Assembly: GCA_910584435.1 (NCBI GenBank)
Contig: CAJUAP010000024.1
Location: forward strand, 1-63,376
Reading direction: 5' to 3'
DNA from: an uncultured Acetatifactor sp.
Lineage (GTDB): Bacteria; Bacillota; Clostridia; Lachnospirales; Lachnospiraceae
DNA length: 63,376 nucleotides
A model generated the notes under the pieces. The model worked only from the letters and a program-made list of their open reading frames with translations, did no database searches and was not told the origin of the DNA. Below, one piece after another: positions 27,017 through 37,248 of the stretch; position 1 is the stretch's first letter, and every line of letters starts with the position of its first letter. The position numbers were made by a program, and so were the translations under genes.

Positions 27017-28732
27017 ATGGAAACGGAGTATGCAAATCGGACCTTTGAGGATTTTTGTGAAATTGCGGAAGAATTTTCGCTGTGTATGAATGACTATCTA
27101 TATGTATATGACATTCCCCGCGACACTTATTACATCAGCAAGCGGGCGCTGCGGCGGTTTCGTATGCCCGCCAACATATTTCATGATGTGGCCCATACCA
27201 TCAGCACCTTTACCTATTCCGATGACATCCCCCTGCTCACAGAAGACATGAGAGAGGTGAGGTCCGGACGCAAGAATGAGCGCAATCTGGAATACCGCTG
27301 GCTCGGCCTGGATGGTTCTCCCGTATGGATCAATGTAAAAGGACGCATTCTGAACTCCTCGGACGGCACTGCACGATTGATGATTGGCTGTATCAATGAA
27401 ATAGGCAACCGCCAGAAAGCAGACAATGTCAGCGGACTGAAAGGGGAGTCCTCCCTGGAAGAACATCTGAAGCTTCTGGGTTCTTCCTTCCGCGATGCAA
27501 TGTTTTTAAGAATAGGTATTGATGATTTTAAGGTTATCAACGAAAGACACGGTTCCGAGTACGGCAATTATGTGCTTCGTGCTGTAGCCGACTGTATCAG
27601 GCAGTGTCTGAATCCCATGCAGTCCGTCTACCGTATCGTCTCCGATGAATTTCTGGTGCTGGATTTATCCGGCGCCGGTTACGATGAAATGAATCGTCTG
27701 TACCATAACATCCGATCCGCCGTGGACAGAGTCATATCCGAAGAGCAGTATAAAGCAATTTACACCATCTCCGCCGGTCTGCTTTCCCTGAAGGACTTAA
27801 CAACGGAAGATGCACAGAATTACAGTCAGACCATGAAGTTCTCCGAATTTGCTCTGACAGAAGCCAAAAACAGGGGCAAGAACCAGCTCTATTTCTATAA
27901 GCCGGAAGACTACAATGCTTTCCTGCGGATGCGTTATCTGCGAAGCAGCCTGCGGAAATCCCTGGAAGAGAATTTCAATGGCTTTGAACTGTTTTTCCAG
28001 CCCATTGTGGTATCAACGGACGGGGAATTGTTCGCTGCGGAGACCCTGCTTCGTTTCCACACCCAGACAGGAGAATATGTTCCGCCCATGGAACTGGTAT
28101 CCATTTTGGAGGAAAGCGGCTTGATTATCCCTGTGGGAAAATGGATCATCCAAAATGCCCTGGCCATGTGTAAAAAGTGCCGTGAAAAATATCCCGATTT
28201 TGTGATTTCCGTCAACCTTTCCTATATCCAGCTGTTGAAGAGCCCCCTGTATGAAGACATTGCCGAAGCACTGGAAACAGCCCAGATGCCGCCCACCTGC
28301 CTCATCGTGGAACTGACGGAAAGCGGTCATCTGGAAAATACCCCCGCCGTGCAAAATGTCTGGAAGAAGCTCAAAAAGCTCGGCGTCAGCATAGCGCTGG
28401 ATGATTTCGGCACAGGCTACTCCAATCTGATTAACATCGGCAACCTGAGGCCCAACATTATCAAAATTGACCGCAGCTTTACCGTGAAGGCCCTGCGCAA
28501 CGACTATGAGCATGAATTATTGATACACATTATCAAAATGGTCCACCGCATCGGCCTGAATCTGGTGGTGGAAGGCATTGAAACCCATGACGAGCTGGAG
28601 CGCATCAATGAACTGAATCCTGACTATATCCAGGGATTCTATTACAGCAAACCCTGTCCGGCAGAAGAATTTACCCAGAAATATCTCGCTGCAGAAATGG
28701 TGACAGAATTCCAGGAAGGGCAAATACTATGA
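27017..28732 (+). CDS. PAS-like / degenerate GGDEF / EAL c-di-GMP phosphodiesterase
   Basis: 571 residues, no membrane segment. The N-terminal ~125 residues look PAS-like (WLGLDGSPVWINVKGRI). The GGDEF domain (about 150-300) has VSDEF in place of GGDEF, so cyclase activity is unlikely. The EAL domain (about 315-560) keeps the catalytic set: ETLLRF (ExLxR), VELTES, DDFGTGYSNL, IKIDRSF, VVEGIET and QGFYYSKP. It probably hydrolyses c-di-GMP, with the GGDEF-like domain as GTP sensor or scaffold. The stop overlaps the next start (ATGA). Confidence 0.92.
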   Translation: METEYANRTFEDFCEIAEEFSLCMNDYLYVYDIPRDTYYISKRALRRFRMPANIFHDVAHTISTFTYSDDIPLLTEDMREVRSGRKNERNLEYRWLGLDGSPVWINVKGRILNSSDGTARLMIGCINEIGNRQKADNVSGLKGESSLEEHLKLLGSSFRDAMFLRIGIDDFKVINERHGSEYGNYVLRAVADCIRQCLNPMQSVYRIVSDEFLVLDLSGAGYDEMNRLYHNIRSAVDRVISEEQYKAIYTISAGLLSLKDLTTEDAQNYSQTMKFSEFALTEAKNRGKNQLYFYKPEDYNAFLRMRYLRSSLRKSLEENFNGFELFFQPIVVSTDGELFAAETLLRFHTQTGEYVPPMELVSILEESGLIIPVGKWIIQNALAMCKKCREKYPDFVISVNLSYIQLLKSPLYEDIAEALETAQMPPTCLIVELTESGHLENTPAVQNVWKKLKKLGVSIALDDFGTGYSNLINIGNLRPNIIKIDRSFTVKALRNDYEHELLIHIIKMVHRIGLNLVVEGIETHDELERINELNPDYIQGFYYSKPCPAEEFTQKYLAAEMVTEFQEGQIL

Positions 28733-31428
28733 CAGCATATACTATCCCCGAAGCCACCGGCGCTTCCATACGTCCAGACGACCTGATAAAAGACAATTTT
28801 TTCCCCATCACGGATTTCGGCGCATCGGTAACCGCATCACCTGCGGACAATACCCGTGCCGTGAACGCTGCCATTGCCGCCGCCGCGGAAAAAGGCGGTA
28901 CGGTACTCATCCCCAGGGGAACTTTCTACACATATACCATCCTGTTGAAAAGCAATGTGAATCTCTGCCTGGAAGAAGGTGCCGTGGTTGCCGCCGCCAA
29001 GACGGATATTACGCAGTTTTATGCGAAGCAGAAGGGCGAAGGAGGCAATTATGAAGAACCTGAGATAAACCTCTATACAGGAATCCAGGATCACGGCCAT
29101 ACCTACTTTGCCAACAGCCTTGTATACGGCGCTGATCTTGAAAATATCATGATTTACGGAAAAGGTCTGTTTACGGGCGGACGTTTTCAGGAGGACAGCG
29201 GTATTCTGGAATATGTGCTCCAGGGCGGCGACCCGGAGGAACCACCCTTCCGCAGTCAAAAGGGACACAAAGGAGAATGGTTCGGCAATAAGGGTATTGC
29301 CCTGGTGCGGTGCAGAAATATTGTACTGGAAGATTTTTCCTTTACCATAGGCGGACATTTTGCCATTATTACGGAAGGCTGCGAGAATTTATATGTAAAC
29401 CATGTTCTCATAGATACCACCAGAGATGCGTTTGATATCGACTGCTGCCAGAATGTTACCGTCCGCCGCACCACCTGCAATTCTCTTACGGATGACGGCC
29501 TGTGCCTGAAGGCTTCCTTTGGCGCTGGGCTCTTCCGGCCGCTGCAGAATGTCTTAATCGAAGATTGTACTGTCAGCGGTTATGATGCCGGCAGTGTCTA
29601 CGCCGGGGCATACACCCGCGATAAACTCATTGCCACGGATCGGTGCGGCCCCACGGGACGGGTGAAATTCGGCACCGAATCCACCTGCGGCTATCATCTG
29701 GTGACCATCCGCCGGGTGAAATTTGACCGTTCCAGAGGTTTCTGCATGGAGGCGGCGGACTGTTCATCTCTGACGGATGTAATATTTGAGGACTGTGAAC
29801 TGGACAATGTATCCAGCTCTCCCATTTTCCTGCGGGCAGGGGACAGAGCCAGATTTCCCGTAACGGGAATCAATGATTCTTACGAATATCCTGTTTCCGG
29901 TGACAATGTGCGCCTGGATAACAAGAACTGGATTCTCCCTAATGACGCGTCCTGCCATTCTTATCCGGCCAGGCGATATGCGCCTCATTACAATCGGACG
30001 AAAACAGTCACTGTGGACGGACATTCCTATTTTGAAGTCATAGACGGCGCAGATCCGGTGCAGTGTAATCCCGCCAATTATGCACAGCAAGGCGGACGTT
30101 TCTACCTGAAAACCTGGAAAAATACAGACAATCATACACAAACGGCTGCTGCAGATGGCACTTACGAACCGGATCTTACGCAGGAACTTGCCAAAGCAGA
30201 CCTGCCTTTATATGCAAACGGGATTGGCTGCAGCGACTTAGCCGCTGTGGAAAATGTTCTCATCCGCAATGTGGCCATCACCAATGCGGATCCCCGCTAT
30301 CCCATTCTGCTCATGGGCCTGACGGACTCCCATATCAAAAATGTAACCCTGGAAAATGTCTCCGTAGAATACAGAGGCGGTCTCTCTATGGAACATGCCG
30401 TAGAGCAGCGGCAGTTGAATACCCAGTGGAGCTATTCCCAATTCCATGCCGCCGAACAGGTACAGAATCTCCCCTGGCTGGTGAATACCTTCTTCTTAAA
30501 GAACGAAGGGCTTCTGCCCCGGATGGATTGGGATCGGGATAAGGGATGCTGGAGGGAAGACGCCTATAATATTCCCGAACTTCCCGACGTATATCCTGAA
30601 CCAAGCAACTGGGGAATTCTGCCGGCTTACGGGCTCTTTGCCCGGCATGTGGACGGATTGCATCTGCGGAATATAGCATTCTCCTGTAAGGTGCCGGATG
30701 GACGGCATGTGTGCGTCCTGGATGATGTGGACGGATTCTCCGTGGACGGCCTGGAAGCCTATTGCAGCCAGGACATTTCACCCATTGCCGTGATCACCGA
30801 TCATTACAGACGGCATACCAATGCAGAAAACGTACCGGAACAGCCTTATTTTACCACGAATGTAACCGGACTGGAAATTGTAAGGCCACTGGTGCTGCAC
30901 CACTGCCGCCCCGCTCAACCCATCAGGGAAATGGATATCATTAAAGAAGTTGAAATCCACGCGCCTGCTCCCGGAACCCCCCGGGACAGCCTCTATCCCT
31001 ACCCCACCATTCCCTGCCAGGAATCTGGTTATCGGTACAGGGTGGAAACCGATGCTTATCCGCTGCCGCTGACTGTCCACCGGCCTTTTATCCAGACCAT
31101 TGCACCTGTATGCATCCGGCCCGGAGAAGAATATACGCTGATACTGACAGTGCGCAATCCGGCCAGCGATATTTCCGAACAGGAGGACAATGGAATGATT
31201 TACAATGAACCCTCCAAACGTCTGAATTACAGTGTACAGGGAATTGACATACCTCTTGTCCTGTCCTGCAGCTCACTGCCCTCCGGCGCATCCTTTGACC
31301 CGGAACAGGGGATATTTCTCTGGACGCCCACAGAAGCACAGCAGGGAGATTACTTTATTACTTTTACAGTAGATGACGGAGTCATACCTGAAAATACCAC
31401 GGTTAAGATTCATGTATCACCATTATAA
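28729..31428 (+). CDS. GH28/pectate-lyase-superfamily enzyme with C-terminal Ig-like domain
   Basis: 899 residues. The N-terminus has the pectate-lyase-3/GH28 opening (ITDFGASVTASPADNTRAVN, then GGTVLIPRGTFYT) and right-handed beta-helix repeats. Candidate catalytic Asp residues lie in TTRDAFDIDCCQNV and LTDDGLCLKA, matching GH28 acid positions. The last ~90 residues (LPSGASFDPEQGIFLWTPTE and DYFITFTVDDG) form a putative Ig-like domain. No signal peptide, so it may act in the cytoplasm on imported oligosaccharides. It is translationally coupled to the EAL protein. Polygalacturonase-like is likely; the exact substrate is unknown. Confidence 0.82.
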   Translation: MTAYTIPEATGASIRPDDLIKDNFFPITDFGASVTASPADNTRAVNAAIAAAAEKGGTVLIPRGTFYTYTILLKSNVNLCLEEGAVVAAAKTDITQFYAKQKGEGGNYEEPEINLYTGIQDHGHTYFANSLVYGADLENIMIYGKGLFTGGRFQEDSGILEYVLQGGDPEEPPFRSQKGHKGEWFGNKGIALVRCRNIVLEDFSFTIGGHFAIITEGCENLYVNHVLIDTTRDAFDIDCCQNVTVRRTTCNSLTDDGLCLKASFGAGLFRPLQNVLIEDCTVSGYDAGSVYAGAYTRDKLIATDRCGPTGRVKFGTESTCGYHLVTIRRVKFDRSRGFCMEAADCSSLTDVIFEDCELDNVSSSPIFLRAGDRARFPVTGINDSYEYPVSGDNVRLDNKNWILPNDASCHSYPARRYAPHYNRTKTVTVDGHSYFEVIDGADPVQCNPANYAQQGGRFYLKTWKNTDNHTQTAAADGTYEPDLTQELAKADLPLYANGIGCSDLAAVENVLIRNVAITNADPRYPILLMGLTDSHIKNVTLENVSVEYRGGLSMEHAVEQRQLNTQWSYSQFHAAEQVQNLPWLVNTFFLKNEGLLPRMDWDRDKGCWREDAYNIPELPDVYPEPSNWGILPAYGLFARHVDGLHLRNIAFSCKVPDGRHVCVLDDVDGFSVDGLEAYCSQDISPIAVITDHYRRHTNAENVPEQPYFTTNVTGLEIVRPLVLHHCRPAQPIREMDIIKEVEIHAPAPGTPRDSLYPYPTIPCQESGYRYRVETDAYPLPLTVHRPFIQTIAPVCIRPGEEYTLILTVRNPASDISEQEDNGMIYNEPSKRLNYSVQGIDIPLVLSCSSLPSGASFDPEQGIFLWTPTEAQQGDYFITFTVDDGVIPENTTVKIHVSPL

Positions 31429-31474
31429 ACGCTCTATAATACAGTAAATACTTCTACAGAAACCGATAGCAAAA

Positions 31475-31505
31475 CCCCCATGCAATTCTCTCTATTGCAT
31501 GGGGG
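31475..31505. terminator. Terminator between convergent GH28 and chemoreceptor genes
   Basis: An 11-bp perfect stem CCCCCATGCAA / TTGCATGGGGG with a 9-nt loop; minus-strand exit TTTTGC. The T-tract is poor on the plus side, so it best serves the minus-strand gene. Confidence 0.65.
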
Positions 31506-31609
31506 TACTGTGAAATATTCTGACTTGAAAACCTTCTGACTTGACCTGCCAAAACCGCACAGTCCGAATAAGCTTCCCTGCTTATGGCATTTCTTATCTG
31601 CAGTTCTGC

Positions 31610-32980
31610 TCAATCTGCTGGATTTACATTGCCTGCCGCAATCCCGAAAATCTGCTCCATATCCGAAATCAATTCCTTGGAATAAATCTCCGCCTCCCGA
31701 TAGACTTGTTCTGCCCTGAAATAGTCTGCTTTTCTCAACGCTGCCATCACTTCTTCTCCATATTTATGAAAACGTTTATGTTTGGCGCCAAGAGCCATCC
31801 AAATAGGTACAACCGCAGGAATGGCCGGGGTCATGGCATAGTAAAAATGGCCAAAACCACATTTGGTATCATCCAGCTGCAGCGGTATTATATTCCTCTC
31901 ATCTACCATCTTCCGCAGATTGGAAAGCCATGCATGATGAGCGGAGACAGCATTCTTCATATAGCCGGCAAATTCCTTATCTTCCAGATGATAAAATGCA
32001 TCCTTCGTCAAATTCCCCATCTGTTTTACAGTCGCATCCAGCGTCTTCTCTATGTCCGCCACCGGCTCCGTAGTCCTCTTCAAATCCTCGCTGACCTGGC
32101 GCATAAAATTCGTGCTCTCCACCAGCTGATTCTCCATCTCCAGCATGGAACTGCTCAATTCCTCACTGACTGCGGCAATGGAAGTAATGGATTCGTTCAC
32201 CTTTGAGACATGCTTCTCATTTTCTTCATTCAACTGCCACACCTGGTCAATTCGCTCCGTCATAGTTCCCAGAGCACCTATGGTACTGTTCACACTCTTA
32301 ACCGTATTTCTGGATGCTTCCTTTATTCCATCCACAAAATCTCCCATACTTCCTGTCAGAGATTGTGTCTGCTCCGCCAATTCCCGTATCTTACCTGCAA
32401 CCACAGCGAATCCTTTGCCGGCTTCACCTGCTCTGGCGGCCTCAACGGAAGCATTCAGCGCAAGCAAATCTGTCTGCATGGAAATAGAACCAATTCCTTT
32501 GATGACTTCGTTCATACGTTCAATGACCTGTATCAAATTGTCCATATCCTGCTTCATTTGATGGGACACTGAAATTGTCTGTTCGGAAAGTTCCTTAATG
32601 CTCGTCAACTCAATTTGACTGGTTTCGATTTTCTCATATACTTCTCCCGTTTCCTCCGAAACCCTGACAATAGTATTGGTCAACTCTTCATGCTGGCTGT
32701 TGCTCCTGCCCCCTGTCCCAGAACCAAAGATGGCCTCCGAAGCCTTCTCCACACTTTTAGAGATACCCATAATCTTCTCCGTCTGATGCTGCATTGTCAG
32801 ATCAAGAGAGCTAATCTGCATGACTGCCTTGATATTTTTGTCAAAAATCTCAGCAAATTCCTTTCTGCCCTTCACAAGCCGCCGGTACATATCCTTCAAT
32901 TCCGGTACCGCAGAATAATCCGTTTCCTCCAACCGGGAAACTGCCCTCATAAGCTTTACTTTGTTTCTTCCACCTGTCAT
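31610..32980 (-). CDS. Soluble methyl-accepting chemotaxis protein with C-terminal CZB domain
   Basis: 456 residues from ATG 32980 (GAGGT 5 nt upstream); ATG 32992 is possible. No membrane helix. The signalling hairpin tip is recognisable (SISMQTDLLALNASVEAARA, then GKGFAVVAGKIRELAEQT). The C-terminal ~110 residues are a chemoreceptor zinc-binding domain: AHHAWLSNLRKMVDE, KCGFGHFYYAM, KHKRFHKYGEE supply the His/Cys ligands. CZB domains are known to bind zinc and to sense oxidants such as HOCl. No che genes are nearby. Confidence 0.9.
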   Translation of the reverse strand: MTGGRNKVKLMRAVSRLEETDYSAVPELKDMYRRLVKGRKEFAEIFDKNIKAVMQISSLDLTMQHQTEKIMGISKSVEKASEAIFGSGTGGRSNSQHEELTNTIVRVSEETGEVYEKIETSQIELTSIKELSEQTISVSHQMKQDMDNLIQVIERMNEVIKGIGSISMQTDLLALNASVEAARAGEAGKGFAVVAGKIRELAEQTQSLTGSMGDFVDGIKEASRNTVKSVNSTIGALGTMTERIDQVWQLNEENEKHVSKVNESITSIAAVSEELSSSMLEMENQLVESTNFMRQVSEDLKRTTEPVADIEKTLDATVKQMGNLTKDAFYHLEDKEFAGYMKNAVSAHHAWLSNLRKMVDERNIIPLQLDDTKCGFGHFYYAMTPAIPAVVPIWMALGAKHKRFHKYGEEVMAALRKADYFRAEQVYREAEIYSKELISDMEQIFGIAAGNVNPAD

Positions 32981-33137
32981 CTCATACCTCATTCTCTCTG
33001 CCTGGCGTATATCCAATAAAATGAAATTCCATATCATCCATCATTATATTATTTCATCTTACCAGATTCGTTCATCTTCTGCAAGTAATATCATCATATG
33101 AAATTTTCTGCCATTTGGCAAGCATTTTTAGCAAATA

Positions 33138-34781
33138 TCAATGGCTTTTAGGTTCTCTTGGCTGCTGTTCAGACAGAATCATCTCCTTAAATAATATATA
33201 CAAAGATACCGTTGAAATCATGCCTGCTCCCCACGCAAACTCAAACATGCCAAACACAGGCGGAATCAGCACAATCATCAGACATGCCCACTTCCCGGCA
33301 TTCCTGCCCCTGGCTCCCTGACGGTACAGCCTTCCAATGCCCCACCAGATGAAAACAGTAAACAAAATCATCACAGGATAGCCAAAATTAATCCCGTAAT
33401 CCAGATAAATATTATGGGTATCCTGAATCCAATGATCTTTCGTAAGCTGAAAACCCTGTTCATCATAGGGCATCCCTCTTAACGATAAGTGCGTAATATA
33501 CCACTTATAAATCGTATACCGTATCAGGAATGCGCTGCCTTCCTCTTCTTCCGTCAGAGCAGGAATTTTATCCGGGTCCACGAAAGGAATATCATCTGCG
33601 CCGGAAGCAACCAGAAAACCTGCATAATCCAACCGCTCCGTATCCCTGCTCTGCAGCGGGAGCAATGAGTTCACAATATTTCCCAGCCTTCCAAGAGCGC
33701 CTTCCAGCAATTGTCCAAAAGTAGTAAATTTTTCGGAATTCCGGTCATCCCAGGAATGCACCCTGTCCTCCGAATATCCTTCCTGAAAATAGAAGAGGAC
33801 GTGGGGATGGATGGTTGGAATATACCGGACAGCCAGATATGTCACCGGCAGCAGCGCCACAAAAAGAGCAACCATCAGCAGCCCTGTACGGAAGAAAATT
33901 TTCTTCTCTTTAATATTACAATAGGCAATCAAAAACAGCAGCACAACCACAAATGCGGCAACGTAGCCTGAACGGGACATTGTCATAAATATAAACGCAC
34001 AGCATGCACCGGCCAGCAGAAAGTAGAAAATGCGGACTGCCTTTTTCGCATCCGCCTTGGTTACCAGTAAAATCTTCGCCAGAATCGCTCCAAGGCACAG
34101 GCACAAAAACATACAATTATGATTGGGATTACAGAAATTCCCATAGTATCGAAGTCTGTCATAGGGCCGGAACAGAAGAGAATGTGCCTGTATGACAATA
34201 AATGCCAGAATCATGCCATTCACCAGCCCCTGAACCACACCAGCACGCTGGGCCAAAGTCTGTTCTGTCATATAATAACATAAAAACAGCAGAAAATAGC
34301 AAAGCGGCCATAAATACTCGCTCCTGGAGAAAATCATCAAGACAAACATGACTATCCAGATAATAATTAACGGACGGCAAAACTTCGGGCGGTATTTCTC
34401 AAGAAAAAAAGCAATAAATGTGTGAATCACACAATAGCCCATGAGAAAAATACCCAATGCAATGACTATGGTATCCGCAAGCAGAAAATCCAGTCTTCTC
34501 TCAATTGCCATGGGAACCAGAATCACACCCAATAATATCCCCAGCACACTCCAGACAATATAGGGAATTTTATATTTTACAAAATCATTCCATTTATAAT
34601 TTGTACATATGATCACAGCCATCACAACGCCCAGCATATCCCTTGAAAACTCATAAATACCGCTGTTCCATATCACTGTCTGCATCTGCTGTGTCCCTAT
34701 ACAGACCATCAGAATACACAGGGATACTATCATGCTCTGCATCTTTCCCTTATCCGCAAACCGTTTCAAAAAATTCATCAT
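33138..34781 (-). CDS. O-antigen ligase/polymerase-like membrane protein
   Basis: 547 residues with about 12 predicted membrane helices. A Wzy_C-type region is suggested by MTMSRSGYVAAFVVVLLFL and the long extracytoplasmic loop ending QDTHNIYLDYGINFG, both typical of O-antigen ligase family proteins. GGGAG lies 7 nt before two adjacent ATGs. No glycosyltransferases are adjacent, so its glycan or lipid substrate is unknown. In Gram-positives such proteins can polymerise or attach surface polysaccharide. Confidence 0.8.
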   Translation of the reverse strand: MMNFLKRFADKGKMQSMIVSLCILMVCIGTQQMQTVIWNSGIYEFSRDMLGVVMAVIICTNYKWNDFVKYKIPYIVWSVLGILLGVILVPMAIERRLDFLLADTIVIALGIFLMGYCVIHTFIAFFLEKYRPKFCRPLIIIWIVMFVLMIFSRSEYLWPLCYFLLFLCYYMTEQTLAQRAGVVQGLVNGMILAFIVIQAHSLLFRPYDRLRYYGNFCNPNHNCMFLCLCLGAILAKILLVTKADAKKAVRIFYFLLAGACCAFIFMTMSRSGYVAAFVVVLLFLIAYCNIKEKKIFFRTGLLMVALFVALLPVTYLAVRYIPTIHPHVLFYFQEGYSEDRVHSWDDRNSEKFTTFGQLLEGALGRLGNIVNSLLPLQSRDTERLDYAGFLVASGADDIPFVDPDKIPALTEEEEGSAFLIRYTIYKWYITHLSLRGMPYDEQGFQLTKDHWIQDTHNIYLDYGINFGYPVMILFTVFIWWGIGRLYRQGARGRNAGKWACLMIVLIPPVFGMFEFAWGAGMISTVSLYILFKEMILSEQQPREPKSH

Positions 34782-34810
34782 TTTTCATCTCCCTGCCCAC
34801 ATTGGATTGA

Positions 34811-36934
34811 TTACAGCATGAGTCTCCCTTCCATCCCCTCGAACTCCACCTTTCTTACGCTGCCGTCCTTCATTTTAAGCACCACCGGTCCGTAACTGCC
34901 GCAGCCTTCCGCATCTGTGTATACCACATCGCTGACAGGGAACAGCTCCTCTTCTTTAAAATCTTCATGGCTCTCTTTTGTAATCACCTGTGAAATTAAT
35001 ATATACGGTTCAAATCCCCCATACTGCTTTTTCCGTCTCATGGAAGCATAGATAACAATGGACCGCTCGGAATCAGGATTGGTTCCCTGCCGGTGCAGTA
35101 AGGATAGTTCCTCCCAGCCATCATAAATGGTCATGGCCATCTGCTTCTCACATCCCACTGCATCCCTGCCTTTTAAAATAATTGCCCTGGCGGCTTTGCA
35201 GGTTTTCTCAATCACTTCCGTCCCATTGTCCGGAAATCCATAGGAACCAAGCGTCAGAACCGCCGGTGCCTTATGCAGCCGCAATTTATCCACCCGCATA
35301 ATGCCGTAGGCTACCGGAAAATCTGCCAGATTGACAGCCTGTATCCAGTGGCACTCCCGATCCAGGCTGTAATCAAAGAATTGTCTGCGGTACAGTATAC
35401 CCTCTTTCTGTCCATGCCAGAAAGTTACATTTGCCTTTCCGGTGATGTCAGTTTTCAGCACCACATGCCCTTCCTTCGGTGTCTCCACATCCTTACATAC
35501 ATACTGCTGCGCCTCCACCTCTGCGCCCGCAAGCACTCTTTTTTCCTCCGGAACCTCATCTGCAGGCGCCGCTTCCCAGGGATACTTGGTATTATAGCTG
35601 AGTTTGGCATAATTCCACATGCCATGGATATCCCCCTGGCGCTTCAGCACCTTCCCTGTGCGCAGTATGGTTTCCCCGTTTGCCTGATGATTGGTAAAAC
35701 ACAGCGCCGGACCATCAAGGCAGGTCTCTTTGACTTCCCTTGCACCCAAAGTTTCCCATGTGCCGTTATTTTCCCTTGCCGTCCAAAACGGATGATCTGC
35801 CGACAGATGCAGACATAAAAAAGCCTTCCCCAGCCAAAAAGGAGATTCCGCACAGGAATACCCCTGCACCAGAGGCGAAAACTGCCCATAAAAGCCCAGC
35901 GTCGGTATCCCGTCATACAGGAAATCCTCCCTTCCCAGAAACTGCATCAGGGAGCCTGAGGAAATCCGCCTTGCTCTGCCAGGGTCTGCTTTGCTGTTCT
36001 TCAGCAGAAAATTTCCGTCAAAGGCGCTGGAAGCGGCATTGCGGTAAATATTACTACGCCCCCACATATTTGTCCAGCCGTCCCGGTCAAAGAAATCGCC
36101 ATAAGTCTCCATAAGCCGGTTGGAATTGTCCTCAAATCTGCGTGCAATTTCCGGTTCATATTCATACCCATACCATAGATTCCAGATAGGCGCATATACA
36201 TTAAATGCCCAGCAGGAATAATAGTCAAAGGAATGTCCGTCCCGATACCAGCCGTCTCCCACATAGTAATTCAAAACGGCCTGGGCATGATCACGCATCA
36301 CTTCTTTTCTGACAGGATAGCCTTCCCTATGTAAGAACGCCATATCCAGCATATTAAAAAGACGCCAGTTCTGCGGCACCGTGTTCTCATGAGCATACCC
36401 TTCCAGAAACGCTGCAATTACGTCTTTCTCTTCCTTTGTATAGGTTTCCCATATTTGTTCTCTGCTGACCCACAGACATATGACCAAAGCGCAGGTTTCC
36501 ACGGTCTGCTGAAATGCCTGAAACGGGTTCACATGTCCGGCAATTTCCTGTTGATCCTCATAGGTGCCGACATAGAGCGCATCTCCTTTGGTGCATACCC
36601 GCAGAATTTGATTTTTATAGTATTCCGCCATGGAATAACCACAGATTTCCAAATCGGGGATATTTGAAATCAAAGGCGCTGCAATAAAGAAGGTTCTTGT
36701 CAGTCCCTCGAAAACCTCTGCGGTGCGCTGAATGTCCTGTGTACGCCGGGGTGCCTTCAAATGGGGATAGGTAATCTCCGTCTCCTTCCTTGGCATAACC
36801 ACAGGCTGCTGGAAATCCTTAATATGGCGGAAAATACCTTCCAGCATATACTTCCCCGCCTCCAGCCAGCTCTCTCTGGTCAATCCCGTATAGGGACTTA
36901 AATCATAATCCAATGTTTTGGGTTCAAATTTCAC
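34811..36934 (-). CDS. DUF2264-family protein (probable cytoplasmic carbohydrate-active enzyme)
   Basis: 707 residues from GTG 36934, chosen because AGGAGG lies 7 nt upstream. The N-terminal ~400 residues are probably an alpha/alpha toroid (LTRESWLEAGKYMLEGIFRH, SMAEYYKNQILRVCTKGDAL, DGWTNMWGRSNIYRNAASSA) and the rest is beta-rich, as in the DUF2264 family. No signal peptide. DUF2264 genes are often found near plant-polysaccharide genes. Here the neighbours are a GH28-like enzyme (6 kb away) and a sugar-acid unit, so pectin-type sugar metabolism is plausible. Activity not known. Confidence 0.8.
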   Translation of the reverse strand: MKFEPKTLDYDLSPYTGLTRESWLEAGKYMLEGIFRHIKDFQQPVVMPRKETEITYPHLKAPRRTQDIQRTAEVFEGLTRTFFIAAPLISNIPDLEICGYSMAEYYKNQILRVCTKGDALYVGTYEDQQEIAGHVNPFQAFQQTVETCALVICLWVSREQIWETYTKEEKDVIAAFLEGYAHENTVPQNWRLFNMLDMAFLHREGYPVRKEVMRDHAQAVLNYYVGDGWYRDGHSFDYYSCWAFNVYAPIWNLWYGYEYEPEIARRFEDNSNRLMETYGDFFDRDGWTNMWGRSNIYRNAASSAFDGNFLLKNSKADPGRARRISSGSLMQFLGREDFLYDGIPTLGFYGQFSPLVQGYSCAESPFWLGKAFLCLHLSADHPFWTARENNGTWETLGAREVKETCLDGPALCFTNHQANGETILRTGKVLKRQGDIHGMWNYAKLSYNTKYPWEAAPADEVPEEKRVLAGAEVEAQQYVCKDVETPKEGHVVLKTDITGKANVTFWHGQKEGILYRRQFFDYSLDRECHWIQAVNLADFPVAYGIMRVDKLRLHKAPAVLTLGSYGFPDNGTEVIEKTCKAARAIILKGRDAVGCEKQMAMTIYDGWEELSLLHRQGTNPDSERSIVIYASMRRKKQYGGFEPYILISQVITKESHEDFKEEELFPVSDVVYTDAEGCGSYGPVVLKMKDGSVRKVEFEGMEGRLML

Positions 36935-37149
36935 ACTGTTACCTCCTGAACAATTGCAGCTTGCGGCAATTTGATCCGCTTCCGGCATACATCCATCTTA
37001 TCTGCTTCTGACATACACATACAGCTTCACTCTGTGTCTCATACACAAACCGTCTCAACGGTCTGAACCGGCCATGCTGCTTTACTTTAGAATTATACCA
37101 CCAATTCCCAAAACTGACAATTTTCATTTTCTGATTTCAATTACAATCT

Positions 37150-37181
37150 GTAACAGTTCAGGCAGACCACTGAACTGTTAC
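37150..37181. repeat. Dispersed palindromic repeat, complete copy
   Basis: GTAACAGTTCAG (37150-37161), 8-nt loop, CTGAACTGTTAC (37170-37181): a 12-bp perfect stem. Half copies or degenerate copies occur at 11598, 12692, 16481, 46284 and 54029. Confidence 0.75.
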
Positions 37182-37248
37182 TGCAATCTCTATTTTAAAG
37201 TTACTGTCCACTCGGTCCACAGCTGCAAACCTCCGCAGAAGGCTTTAG

